Below the pieces are notes generated by a model. That model had not been told where the DNA came from and ran no database searches. It worked only from the letters and a program-made list of their open reading frames with translations. Position numbers and translations under genes: made by a program. Below are positions 1 through 8,129 of a DNA stretch of 64,000 bases, piece by piece; positions within the stretch are counted from its first letter, which is position 1; every line of letters begins with the position of its first letter. The stretch is taken from assembly GCA_040217175.1 (NCBI GenBank), contig JAVJNT010000002.1:620001-684000 (forward strand). The letters run 5' to 3'. The stretch is from Phycisphaerales bacterium (GTDB lineage: Bacteria > Planctomycetota > Phycisphaerae > Phycisphaerales > UBA1924).

Positions 1-2
1 AG

Positions 3-1289
3 CTGTGGACGCCCGAGCAGGTCGAAGATGTTCGTGCGAAGGCGACCGAGATGGGCATCCTCGAGCCCGCGGCCACGCCCGAGCACGTCCTCACACGCCA
101 GCAGGCCGCCGAGCTCGTTGGCATCTCCGAGGGCACGTGGACCTACTGGTGCCGCCGCGGCGTGATCCCCACCGGCCGCTGGCGTACGAACCCGGAAGGC
201 TCGGGCCACGGCGGCCTGCGGCGGATGCACTCGATGGAAGAGGTGCGCCAGGCCCGCGCGGCGCTCGACGAGATCGGGTTCGGTCGCGCCCCCAACGCGA
301 CCGAGGCCCACACGCTGACCCAGCGCGAGGCCGCCCGCTTGCTGGGCGTCGAGGCGACCGCGCTCCAGGGCTGGGAGAAGCGCGGCCTGATGCCCATGGG
401 CGCCTGGGCCCGAGCCACGAAGGGCCCCGCGCTGCGCAAGATGTACACGCCAGCGCAGGTCGAAGAGGGCCGCGAGAGGCTCAAGAAGCACGGCGTCCGC
501 TGCTTTGCCAAAGCGACCGATGAGCACACCCACACGAGCAAGCAGGCCGCGCGGTTCATCGGCGTGCCATGGGGCACGTTCCATCACTGGGAGCACCAGG
601 GCCGCACGCCGATCGGCGCGTGGGGCAGCACCCCAAGCAATCGTGGCCGCTGCAAGATGTACACGCTCGCGGAACTCGAGGCGTTCGCCGAAGAACTGGA
701 GAAGCTGCACAAGCCGTACGCCGACCCGGATCGCCCGGGCGTGGTCCGAGTGCCGATCCGAAGCTGGAAGAAGCGCATGGAGGCGCTCATCGATGCCGAC
801 GACCTGCACCTGGTCGAGGGCAAGCACTGGAACTATTCGGAGCGGAGCGACCAGTACGAGACCAGGGGCGTGGTCATCCTGTCGACCACGCGAGGCCGGC
901 AGACCCCACTCAAGCAGATCATCGCCGGCGTCCGCGGGCATCGGTGGCGCATCCGCCACGCCAACGGCGACTTCCTGGATTGTCGGCGCGAGAACCTCGT
1001 CGTGCTGGACAGCGCCCAGCAGAGCTACGGCAACAAGAAGATCAAGATGCGGGCCGGCTACGAGCCGACGTCGAAGTACAAGGGCGTCTGCTGGGACGAG
1101 GATCGCGGCAAGTGGCTCGCCCAGATCAACAAGGACGGGAAGCATCACCACCTGGGCCGATTCGACGACGAGATCGACGCCGCCGACGCCTACGACAACG
1201 CCGCGCGCGAGCTCTTCGGCGAGCACGCCTACCTGAACTTCGACGGCATCATCGATCGCACCAAGGAAGAGCCAAGGTCCGCGGCGTAG
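3..1289 (+). CDS. HTH-repeat / HNH-like / AP2-domain protein (5' end outside window)
   Basis: The reading frame is open to the window edge: codons from base 3 read LWTPEQVEDVRAKATEMG, matching the end of a repeat unit (KMYTPAQVEEGRERLKKHG) found twice more downstream. The true start is therefore upstream and the ATG at 51 is internal. Three full units of about 70 residues follow, each with a MerR-type helix-turn-helix (QQAAELVGISEGTWTYW, REAARLLGVEATALQGW, KQAARFIGVPWGTFHHW). Next comes an HNH_3-like region (RHANGDFLDCRRENL, where the family usually reads DHINGNGLDNRRSNL). At 1071-1241 lies an AP2/ERF DNA-binding domain (SKYKGVCWDEDRGKWLAQ...GRF...AYDNAA..LFGEHAYLNF). AP2-HNH proteins are typically homing endonucleases or phage proteins; here three or more extra DNA-binding modules are added. 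It may be a mobile-element nuclease or a domesticated DNA-binding protein. Domain calls are firm, function is inferred. Confidence 0.85.
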   Translation: MWTPEQVEDVRAKATEMGILEPAATPEHVLTRQQAAELVGISEGTWTYWCRRGVIPTGRWRTNPEGSGHGGLRRMHSMEEVRQARAALDEIGFGRAPNATEAHTLTQREAARLLGVEATALQGWEKRGLMPMGAWARATKGPALRKMYTPAQVEEGRERLKKHGVRCFAKATDEHTHTSKQAARFIGVPWGTFHHWEHQGRTPIGAWGSTPSNRGRCKMYTLAELEAFAEELEKLHKPYADPDRPGVVRVPIRSWKKRMEALIDADDLHLVEGKHWNYSERSDQYETRGVVILSTTRGRQTPLKQIIAGVRGHRWRIRHANGDFLDCRRENLVVLDSAQQSYGNKKIKMRAGYEPTSKYKGVCWDEDRGKWLAQINKDGKHHHLGRFDDEIDAADAYDNAARELFGEHAYLNFDGIIDRTKEEPRSAA

Positions 1290-1312
1290 CACGCGGGCAG
1301 CCGCTTCGAGCC

Positions 1313-1350
1313 TCTCCCTTCGTGCCTCCGTGCCTTGGTGCCTTCGTGCC
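1313..1350. repeat. Short tandem GTGCCTxxG repeats between convergent genes
   Basis: About four imperfect copies of a 9-base unit (CGTGCCTCC, GTGCCTTGG, GTGCCTTCG, GTGCCTTCC) lie between the AP2-protein stop and the mutL stop. The wording resembles the arms of the inverted repeat before groEL at 32403-32514 (CTGTGCCTCTG, CACAGAGGCAC), so both may belong to one dispersed family. There is no gene in the 70-base gap. Confidence 0.45.
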
Positions 1351-1359
1351 TTCCCCGCT

Positions 1360-3237
1360 CTACCTCCGCCCGAACATGCGTTCGAGGTCCCGCATCGTCA
1401 ACCGCACCGACGTCGGCCGGCCATGCGGGCAGCTCGCGCTGCGTTCGACCTTCTCGCGGAGTTCGAGCAGGGCGCTCAGCTCCTGGTCGCTCAGCGCGTC
1501 GCCGGCCTTGACGGCGGCCTTGCAGGCCATCATGTCCAGGACTTCTCTGAGCGCATCCTCCTGGTCCTTCGGAAGATCGTCGCGTTCGAGCAGGTCGGCC
1601 ATGAACTCGGCCGGGTCGACGCCGCGGCTAAACAGCAGGCTGGGGAAGGCGTGCACGGCGACGCGCGTGGGGCCGGCGGCGGTGGCATCGATGCCCAGGG
1701 TTTGCAGGATCGGCGCGAGCGCGTCGAGTTTCTCGGGGGCATCGGCGACGCCGACCATCGCGGGCGTGAGCAGGCGCTGGCTCTCGAGGTTGCCGTGGCT
1801 GGTGACCCGGCTGCGCAGGGCCTCGAACATGACGCGCTCGTGCAGGGCGTGCTGGTCGATGATGACCACGCCGTCGTCGTCGTGGGCGACGAGGTAGCTG
1901 TCGCGGAGCTGCAAGGCCCGGCGCATCCACGGACCGTCGGGGGCGCGGTCGATGGGCGCTCGGTCGGTGGAGGAAGCCGCACCGGGGTCCTTTGGTTCGA
2001 CCTGTGCTTCCGGCTGGGGCTGCGGCTCGACGCGGCTGAGCACCGCGTGCACCTCGGCGTCGGTCAGCCGATCGGCGAGTTCGCGGGCCTCGTGGGTGAG
2101 ATCGCTCGCACGCGTGCCGGCAAAGATCGCCCCGTCGGCGGGCACGAACGGCTGCCACGGGCGAGCCGCGCCCGGGCTCACTTCCGTGAACGACGCCGTC
2201 AGGTCCTCGCCCGCCAGCGCCTCGCGCACCGAGCCGTGCACGGCGGCGTGGATGGCCGACGAATCGCGGAAGCGGACCTCGGCCTTGGCCGGGTGCACGT
2301 TCACGTCGACCATCGACGGATCGACGTCGATCAGCAGCACGGCCACCGGGTGCCTGCCCGGCTCGATCAGCCCGCGGTAGGCCTCCCGCAATCCATGGGC
2401 GATCGTGCCGTCGCGCACCACCCTTCCGTTGAGCACGATCCACTGGCCCTTGGCGTTGCCGCGCGCCGCGTGCGGGCGGCCGACGAGGCCCCAGAGGTTG
2501 ACGTTGTAGGTCTCGGCCGCGACGCCCTTCGCCTCGATCATCGCGCCGGCGAGGTCCTCACCCAGGATCGCGCGCACGCGGTCGGGGGCGCTCTGGTCGG
2601 CGGGCAGGTCGAGCGTCGTGTGGCCATCGCACACAAGCGTGAAGCCAATAGCGGGCCGGGCGAGCGCGAGGCCCTTGACGGCCTCGACGCAGCGCTGCTT
2701 CTCGGTCTGGGCCGTGCGTAGGAACTTGCGGCGCGCGGGCGTATTGAAGAACAGGTTGCGCACCTCGATGACCGTGCCCGGTGCGCCGCTGGCGGGGCTG
2801 GGGCCCTGCACGTCCTTGCCCTCGACACGCAGCTCGCTGGCCTCGCTCGCACCGCGCGTGCGCGAGCGGATGCGCAGCCGGCTGACGCTCGCGATGCTCG
2901 CCAGCGCCTCGCCGCGGAAGCCCATGGTCGCCACGGCGTCGAGATCGTCGGGAGAGGTAATCTTGCTCGTCGCGTGCGGCGCGACCGCCATGGGGAGCTG
3001 GTCGGGCAGCATGCCGCAGCCGTCGTCGGCCACGCGGACCAGCTCGATGCCGCCGGCTTCCAGCTCGATGCGTACCTTGGTGGCCCCCGCGTCCAGTGCG
3101 TTTTCGACGAGTTCCTTGACGACCGAGGCCGGCCGCTCGACGACCTCGCCCGCGGCGATCTGGTTGACGACCAGGGCGTCGAGCGCGCGGATGATGGGCA
3201 GCGAGTCGGAAAGGGCTTGCGGCGTGGAAACGGACAT
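1360..3237 (-). CDS. mutL: DNA mismatch repair protein MutL
   Basis: MutL links mismatch recognition by MutS to strand incision. The 625-residue product is of usual length. The N-terminal GHKL ATPase has all motifs: VNQIAAGEVVERP near residue 24, VKELVENALDAG (40-51), DDGCGM (71-76) and GFRGEAL (106-112). The C-terminal domain carries the metal-binding endonuclease motif DQHALHERVMFE (461-472), then an ACKAAVKAGD element and CPHGRP (603-608). It is therefore the nicking type of MutL found in bacteria without MutH. The start lies 39 bases from the divergent start of the nucleotidase gene. No Shine-Dalgarno is seen, but TACGAT sits 7 nt before the ATG, so the message may be leaderless. Confidence 0.97.
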   Translation of the reverse strand: MSVSTPQALSDSLPIIRALDALVVNQIAAGEVVERPASVVKELVENALDAGATKVRIELEAGGIELVRVADDGCGMLPDQLPMAVAPHATSKITSPDDLDAVATMGFRGEALASIASVSRLRIRSRTRGASEASELRVEGKDVQGPSPASGAPGTVIEVRNLFFNTPARRKFLRTAQTEKQRCVEAVKGLALARPAIGFTLVCDGHTTLDLPADQSAPDRVRAILGEDLAGAMIEAKGVAAETYNVNLWGLVGRPHAARGNAKGQWIVLNGRVVRDGTIAHGLREAYRGLIEPGRHPVAVLLIDVDPSMVDVNVHPAKAEVRFRDSSAIHAAVHGSVREALAGEDLTASFTEVSPGAARPWQPFVPADGAIFAGTRASDLTHEARELADRLTDAEVHAVLSRVEPQPQPEAQVEPKDPGAASSTDRAPIDRAPDGPWMRRALQLRDSYLVAHDDDGVVIIDQHALHERVMFEALRSRVTSHGNLESQRLLTPAMVGVADAPEKLDALAPILQTLGIDATAAGPTRVAVHAFPSLLFSRGVDPAEFMADLLERDDLPKDQEDALREVLDMMACKAAVKAGDALSDQELSALLELREKVERSASCPHGRPTSVRLTMRDLERMFGRR

Positions 3238-3244
3238 CGGAGCG

Positions 3245-3271
3245 ATCGTAGGGACGAGCGGGACCTACGCT
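3245..3271. promoter_or_regulatory. Divergent -10-like elements for mutL and the bisphosphate nucleotidase
   Basis: On the reverse strand TACGAT (3250-3245) ends 7 nt before the mutL ATG. On the forward strand TACGCT (3266-3271) ends 5 nt before the ATG at 3277. Neither gene has a Shine-Dalgarno sequence and no clear -35 is visible. The arrangement fits two divergent leaderless transcripts starting at or next to the start codons. Confidence 0.45.
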
Positions 3272-3276
3272 GCACG

Positions 3277-4314
3277 ATGACCAGCGATCCATCAGCGACA
3301 ACAACCGACAACGCTCTCTATGCGCGCGCCGCCCGCGATGCCGTGGCGCAGGCGGCCATCGTGTGCCGGGCCGTGCAGGCCAGGCTCGACGACCTGCGAG
3401 CCATCACCAAGGACGACAAGAGCCCGGTGACCATCGCCGACTTTGCCAGCCAGGCGGTCGTCGCGAAGGTGCTGCAACAGCATCTGGGGACGTCGATCGT
3501 GCTGGTGGGCGAAGAGGGCAGCGAGTACCTCCGCCAGGCCGAGCACGCGGCGCACCTGAAGGCCGCGCTCGAGGCCGCCCACGAAGCGTGGCCCGAGGCG
3601 ACCGAGGAGGAGTTCCTCGCCGCCATCGACGCGGGCGACGCCGAGCCAACGGCGGACCACACCTACTGGACGCTCGACCCCATCGACGGCACCAAGGGCT
3701 TCCTGCGCGGCCAGCAGTACGCGGTAGCGCTCGCGTGGCTCGACCACGGCGTGCCCACGGTGGGCGCGATGGCTTGCCCCAACCTGCCGATCTCGCACGA
3801 CGCGCCCCTGGACAAGGTCGACGCGCACGGGTCGATCTACCTGAGCGTCGCGGGCGAGGGCACGCTCGAGGCCCCGCTTGCCGACCCGACCGCCGACGCG
3901 ACGCGCATCCTGCGGCAGGATCTGGCGCCCGATGAGCCCGTCAGCGCGTGCATGTCGGTCGAGAAGGCCCACAGCAGCACCGACGACACGGCCCGCGTCA
4001 TGGCCCTCGTCGGCCCGGAGCGCGAGCCGGCCAGGCTCGACAGCCAGTGCAAGTACGCCGTCGTGGCGCGCGGCCAGGCCGACGCGTATCTGCGCCTGCC
4101 GACCAGGAAGGGCTACGTCGAACGCATCTGGGACCACGCCGCCGGAGCTCTGGTGGCGACGGAAGCCGGCTGCGTCGTCAGCGATGCCTCGGGCCTGCCG
4201 CTGGCCTTCACGCACGGCAAGGGCCTGGAGCGCAATCGCGGCGTCGTGTGCGCGCCCCCCAGCGTGCACGAGCGGGTGATCAGGGCGATCAAGGAACTCG
4301 GACTCCTCGGCTAG
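3277..4314 (+). CDS. 3'(2'),5'-bisphosphate nucleotidase, CysQ/HAL2-type inositol phosphatase family
   Basis: Members hydrolyse 3'-phosphoadenosine 5'-phosphate (PAP) to AMP, clearing a by-product of sulfate assimilation. The 345-residue product has the lithium-sensitive phosphatase motifs: VGEEGSE with the metal-binding Glu pair (79-80), LDPIDGTKGFLRG (133-145, the HAL2 wording rather than the inositol-monophosphatase one) and WDHAAGALVATEAG (285-298). The open frame extends far upstream, but that part lies inside mutL on the other strand; the ATG at 3277 fits the protein family and follows a TACGCT -10-like element by 5 nt. Its stop codon shares a CTAG palindrome with the convergent phosphatase gene. 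PAP specificity is inferred from the motif; inositol-type substrates are possible. Confidence 0.88.
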   Translation: MTSDPSATTTDNALYARAARDAVAQAAIVCRAVQARLDDLRAITKDDKSPVTIADFASQAVVAKVLQQHLGTSIVLVGEEGSEYLRQAEHAAHLKAALEAAHEAWPEATEEEFLAAIDAGDAEPTADHTYWTLDPIDGTKGFLRGQQYAVALAWLDHGVPTVGAMACPNLPISHDAPLDKVDAHGSIYLSVAGEGTLEAPLADPTADATRILRQDLAPDEPVSACMSVEKAHSSTDDTARVMALVGPEREPARLDSQCKYAVVARGQADAYLRLPTRKGYVERIWDHAAGALVATEAGCVVSDASGLPLAFTHGKGLERNRGVVCAPPSVHERVIRAIKELGLLG

Positions 4315-5603
4315 CGCTCGCGCGCGACGACCAGGACGCACCGATCGTCGACCACGCGTTCCTCGCTGAAGGCCCCCACCGCCACCCGGATGGCCTCGGC
4401 GATGGCGTCGGGGTCGGGCTCGGCGTGCTTGATGGCCTCGTCCAGGCGTTCGACGCCGAACTGCTCGCCGTGTTCGTCGAACGCCTCGATGATGCCGTCG
4501 GTATAGAGCACCATGCACTCGCCGGGATGCAGCATGCCCGCGGCGCCGACGGTGTCGAGATACTCGAGGATGCCCAGCGGCGGGCTCGCATCACCGGTAA
4601 TTGCTTCGATGGAGCCGTCGCGGCGGCGCACCCGTGGCACGTGGTGGCCGGCGTTCGCGTACACGAACTGGCCGGTCTTGGGGTAGAAGCCCACGAAGAT
4701 CGCCGTTACGAATCGCTCGCCCTGGAGGCTCTCGTACAGCACGCGGTTCACGTCCGTCACGACGGTGCTCGCGGGCCTGCCGAAGGCGCGGTAGGCCAGC
4801 AACACGCTGCGCAGCATGCCCATCGCCACCGATGCCGGCGGGCCGTGGCCCGAGACGTCGGCCACGACCGCGCCGAACTGCCCGTCGCCAAAGTCGCGGA
4901 AGTCGTAGTAGTCGCCCCCAACTTCTTCGCTCGGCTCGTACCACACGGCAAATCGCAGGCCATCGACCTGCGGCGGGGCCGGCGGGATAATCGACCGCTG
5001 GGCGTCGAGGATTGATTCGAGCGAATGGCTGAGGCGGTCGTTCAGGCCCGAGACCTTCTTGAACAGGTTCTCGCGCTCGCCGGCCATCGACATCAGGTTG
5101 ACCATCTGCGTGAGCAACAGCAGGTCGGGGGCGCCGAGGTCCCACGGCGTCGATCGGAAGAACACGACCCACTCGGTCGCCACGCCGCCGCGGAAGATCG
5201 GCAGCACGAGCGCACACCTCGGCAGCTCACGGCCGTCGAACAGCACTGCATCGGCCGGCCCTGGGTCGACCTCGATCATCGCGGGCCGCTCGTGCGAGGC
5301 GAGCTGGGCGAGCAGGCCGCCGCTGGCGCTCGCCGTCGTGCCGGGCTGCCAGGCGCCCTCGGGCGTCAGGATGCGCGCATCCAGCTCGCCCTCGGGAAGC
5401 TCGATGACGTTGTTGAGCGTGTACCAGCCCGGGCGCTCGGGGTCGAGGTCGAAGCCCACGAAGAGCTCCGCCCCGAACATCTCACGCATCCGCCGGAGCA
5501 GGCGAAAGCCATGCTCGGCCAGCGAGGATGCCTCGCTGGCTTCACGCAGCAGCTCGACGAAGTCGATCGCGCCACGTCTCGCAGACGGCGGGGAGAGGTT
5601 CAC
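4311..5603 (-). CDS. GAF-like sensor / SpoIIE-type PP2C serine phosphatase (RsbU-like)
   Basis: Residues about 1-190 form a GAF-like sensory region, followed by a short helical linker (NLFKKVSGLNDRLSHSLESI). Residues about 215-430 form a PP2C-type phosphatase of the SpoIIE/RsbU family, with metal-binding acidic motifs in EVGGDYYDFRDFGDGQFG and VVADVSGHGPPASVAMGMLR, then VLYTDGIIEAF and VDDRCVLVVA near the end. Such enzymes dephosphorylate STAS anti-anti-sigma proteins in partner-switching pathways. A STAS protein and a HATPase kinase lie about 6 kb away and are natural, though unproven, partners. The start is GTG, preceded at 5 nt by TACCCT and without a Shine-Dalgarno. The stop overlaps the convergent nucleotidase stop in CTAG. 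Confidence 0.88.
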   Translation of the reverse strand: MNLSPPSARRGAIDFVELLREASEASSLAEHGFRLLRRMREMFGAELFVGFDLDPERPGWYTLNNVIELPEGELDARILTPEGAWQPGTTASASGGLLAQLASHERPAMIEVDPGPADAVLFDGRELPRCALVLPIFRGGVATEWVVFFRSTPWDLGAPDLLLLTQMVNLMSMAGERENLFKKVSGLNDRLSHSLESILDAQRSIIPPAPPQVDGLRFAVWYEPSEEVGGDYYDFRDFGDGQFGAVVADVSGHGPPASVAMGMLRSVLLAYRAFGRPASTVVTDVNRVLYESLQGERFVTAIFVGFYPKTGQFVYANAGHHVPRVRRRDGSIEAITGDASPPLGILEYLDTVGAAGMLHPGECMVLYTDGIIEAFDEHGEQFGVERLDEAIKHAEPDPDAIAEAIRVAVGAFSEERVVDDRCVLVVARER

Positions 5604-5608
5604 CCCGA

Positions 5609-5614
5609 AGGGTA
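5609..5614 (-). promoter_or_regulatory. -10-like hexamer for the SpoIIE-type phosphatase
   Basis: TACCCT on the reverse strand, 5 nt before the GTG start at 5603, with no ribosome binding site between. It is one of the leaderless-type starts in the window; no convincing -35 was found. Confidence 0.4.
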
Positions 5615-5656
5615 CTCAGGCCCGAGACGACATTCAGCCCGGTGTTCGCAGCGGCA

Positions 5657-6547
5657 CTAGCCCAATAAGTCCAGGACCCGCTCCTGGTTGAGCAAGCCCG
5701 CACTGATCGCCCCCAGCGTCGCCTCGGTGCGGATGTTCGCCCGGATCAGCCGGGCGGACTCCTCGGCGAAGTCGGCGTCGCGGATGAGCGACCGGGCCGA
5801 CGAGAGCGACTCGATCTGCACGCCGATCGAGGCCAGCCGCGGCGCGATGGCGTTCTTGCTGAGCGCCCCGAGGGCCCCGAGTTGCGTGTTCACCTGCTCG
5901 CGGGCCGCACCGAGGATCCGCTGGGCGAGCCCGGGGTTCTCCAGGAGGGAGCCCGCGCCGCCGGATGCAAGGTCGGTCATGTTCACCTTGACCGCGTCGG
6001 GATCGACGATCACCTCGCCGGTCTCGGTCACCTCGGGCTCGATGTCGTACACCTCGCCGAGCTTCGAGGGGTCCAGGGCCGCGACGGACTCGAAGGCTCC
6101 ATCGCCCAGGGGAATGCGGAACGTGCCGTCCAGCAGCTTCTGCCCGTTGAACTCGGCCCCGCCCGCGAGGCGATCGACGGTCTGCAGGATCGAGTCGAGC
6201 TCGACCTGCAGCGCCTCGCGCTCGGTCTCGGAGAGTCCTGCCGTATTCGCGGCGGTGACGGCGAGCCCCTCGGCTTCGATCAGCAAGCCCGAGATCTCGG
6301 CGATAGCACCCTCGGCGGAATTGATGACGGACTGGCTGCGGTCGAGCGAGCGAGACTCGGCTTCGAGCGACTTGAGCGCCGCGCCGATCGCCTCGCTCGA
6401 CATCAGGCCGGCCGGGTCATCCGACGCACGATTGATCCGCAGCCCCGTCGAAAGACGCTCCAGGGCGCTATTCCGCTCGGCCTGATTCAGGCCCAGGATC
6501 CGAAGGCCGGTGTTGACCGGCGACGAGCCAATTCCGATCGGCTGCAT
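5657..6547 (-). CDS. Flagellin
   Basis: The 296-residue product has a typical flagellin N-terminal D0/D1 region (NTGLRILGLNQAERNSALERLSTGLRINRASDDPAGL, then RSQSVINSAEGAIAEISGLL) and a C-terminal D1/D0 region (SLIRDADFAEESARLIRANI, then GLLNQERVLDLLG). The central, surface-exposed part is short (about residues 125-215), with a few acidic stretches. The open frame continues upstream in the track of ftsY, but the ATG at 6547 is fixed by GGGAGG 8 nt upstream and by the family start MQPIGIGSS. No other flagellar gene is in the window, and no chaperone or cap gene adjoins. A 194-base gap separates it from ftsY, so it is probably its own transcript. Confidence 0.93.
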   Translation of the reverse strand: MQPIGIGSSPVNTGLRILGLNQAERNSALERLSTGLRINRASDDPAGLMSSEAIGAALKSLEAESRSLDRSQSVINSAEGAIAEISGLLIEAEGLAVTAANTAGLSETEREALQVELDSILQTVDRLAGGAEFNGQKLLDGTFRIPLGDGAFESVAALDPSKLGEVYDIEPEVTETGEVIVDPDAVKVNMTDLASGGAGSLLENPGLAQRILGAAREQVNTQLGALGALSKNAIAPRLASIGVQIESLSSARSLIRDADFAEESARLIRANIRTEATLGAISAGLLNQERVLDLLG

Positions 6548-6741
6548 GTCGCACCCTCCCTTGGCGCTCGATCCCGCGGACACGCGCCCCCACGACGCAC
6601 GCCCACGTTCAACAGGTCGCTTCCGCGGAGACGATCGCCCACGCGAAACCGACGCGGCGCGATCCGTTCGCGCCGTGGCAGGCGTTCCAACCGTCACGAT
6701 CGGGACACCATCCTGGCTATCGGGCGGTTTGGAGCGCGACT

Positions 6742-7674
6742 TCAGGCCGATTCGGCGGCCGGCCCGAAGAGGCCCTCGACGAACGCCTCGGGGTCGAAGG
6801 GCTGAAGGTCCTCGGCGGTCTCGCCCACGCCGATGAACTTCACGGGCACGCCGCAGGCCTCGCGTACGGCGATGACCACGCCGCCCTTGGCCGTTCCGTC
6901 GAGCTTGGTAATGACCAGCCCCGATAACGGCACCGCCTTGGCGAAGTGCTCGGCCTGGGCCACGGCGTTCTGCCCGCTGGTGGCGTCGAGGACCAGCAGG
7001 CTCTCGTGCGGCGCTCCATCGATGCGCTTGCCGGCGACCTTGGCGATCTTCTCGAGCTGACGCATGAGCGCTTCCTGCGTCTGCAGCCGGCCGGCGGTGT
7101 CGAGGATGACCACGTCGACGCCGCGCGACGCGCCGGCGGCACAGGCGTCGAATGCCACGGCCGCCGGATCTCCGCCCTGCTGCCCGCGCACGACATCCAC
7201 GCCGATGCGCTCGGCCCATACCTCGAGCTGGCGCACGGCCCCTGCGCGAAACGTGTCGCACGCGCCCAGCAGCACGGTCTTGCCGTCCTCGCGCAGGGCG
7301 TGGCAGAGCTTGGCGATCGTGGTCGTCTTGCCGACGCCGTTGACGCCGGTGACGAGCAGCACCGTCGGGCCCTCGTCGGCATACGCAAGCCCGAGATCTT
7401 CGGGCGGCCACATTGCCGAGACCGACCGCTTGAGGTAGCCGATGGCATCCTCGCCCTTCTCGAGCTTGCCGGCCTTGACGTCGGCCCGCAGGCCCTCGAT
7501 CAACCGCCGCGTCGCCTGTACGCCCACGTCGGCGCGCAGCAGCACGGCTTCGATCTCCTTGATGAGCGCTTCGTCGAGCTTTCGCCCCGCCACGAGGTCG
7601 CGGAGCGGGTCGATGAGGACCGACCGCGTGCGCTTGAGCGAGTCCTTGATCTTGCGGCCAAGCGACTTCAGCAC
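6742..7674 (-). CDS. ftsY: Signal recognition particle receptor FtsY
   Basis: FtsY is the SRP-receptor GTPase that docks ribosomes making membrane proteins. The 310-residue product has a short basic N-terminus instead of the long acidic A domain of E. coli, then the N-domain four-helix region (about 5-95) and the G domain: GVNGVGKT (110-117), DTFRAGA (140-146), DTAGR (192-196) and TKLDGTAKGG (256-265). The distal GDxxxDL motif of the family appears as GVGETAEDLQPF. The start overlaps the nusB stop by 7 bases, making it the last gene of the ribH-nusB-ftsY operon. Confidence 0.96.
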   Translation of the reverse strand: MLKSLGRKIKDSLKRTRSVLIDPLRDLVAGRKLDEALIKEIEAVLLRADVGVQATRRLIEGLRADVKAGKLEKGEDAIGYLKRSVSAMWPPEDLGLAYADEGPTVLLVTGVNGVGKTTTIAKLCHALREDGKTVLLGACDTFRAGAVRQLEVWAERIGVDVVRGQQGGDPAAVAFDACAAGASRGVDVVILDTAGRLQTQEALMRQLEKIAKVAGKRIDGAPHESLLVLDATSGQNAVAQAEHFAKAVPLSGLVITKLDGTAKGGVVIAVREACGVPVKFIGVGETAEDLQPFDPEAFVEGLFGPAAESA

Positions 7675-8129
7675 GCGTTGGGCTCCACCGTGTCGGTCGG
7701 CTGGCCGGCGAGCCTCCGCATCGCGGCATCGAGCAACGCGTTGACGAAGCCCGGGCTCTTCTCCGTACTGAACTGCCGGGCCATCTCGACCGCCTCGTCG
7801 ATGGCGACCTTGGGCGGGGTCTTTTGCGTGGCCATCTCGTGGTAGGCCAGGCGGAGGATCGCGCGGTCGACGGCCGGCTGCCGCGACGCGGGCCAGCCAG
7901 GGCTGAGCTCCTCGAACAATTCGTCGGCCTCACGCCGCGCGGCAAAGGCGGTCAACGCCAGCTTCTCGGCCTGGCGTAGCTCCCGCGGCTCGAGGTCCTC
8001 GCTTTCTTCGGCCACCGAATCCCGCAGTGACGCGAGCACCGGTTCGTCGGCATCGTCGGGGGCGCCGACGGCATCGAGACCGTACAAGAGCTGGAAGGCC
8101 GCGATCCGCACGCGCTGGGTCGACGTCAT
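7668..8129 (-). CDS. nusB: Transcription antitermination factor NusB
   Basis: NusB binds boxA RNA with NusE (ribosomal protein S10) and supports rRNA antitermination. The 153-residue all-helical product contains the typical RIAAFQLLYGLDA start, VDRAILRLAYHEM in the middle and PPKVAIDEAVEMARQFSTEKSPGFVNALLDAA near the end, which is the most conserved NusB segment. Its ATG overlaps the ribH stop in ATGA (8129-8126), so translation is probably coupled, and its 3' end overlaps ftsY. The ribH-nusB pairing is common in many bacteria, which supports both calls. Confidence 0.95.
   Translation of the reverse strand: MTSTQRVRIAAFQLLYGLDAVGAPDDADEPVLASLRDSVAEESEDLEPRELRQAEKLALTAFAARREADELFEELSPGWPASRQPAVDRAILRLAYHEMATQKTPPKVAIDEAVEMARQFSTEKSPGFVNALLDAAMRRLAGQPTDTVEPNAC

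Noticed and set aside
5657-7945. A single 762-residue protein ending in flagellin
   Set aside because: The front part is the wrong frame of ftsY and nusB; the flagellin start at 6547 has a clear ribosome binding site and family N-terminus.
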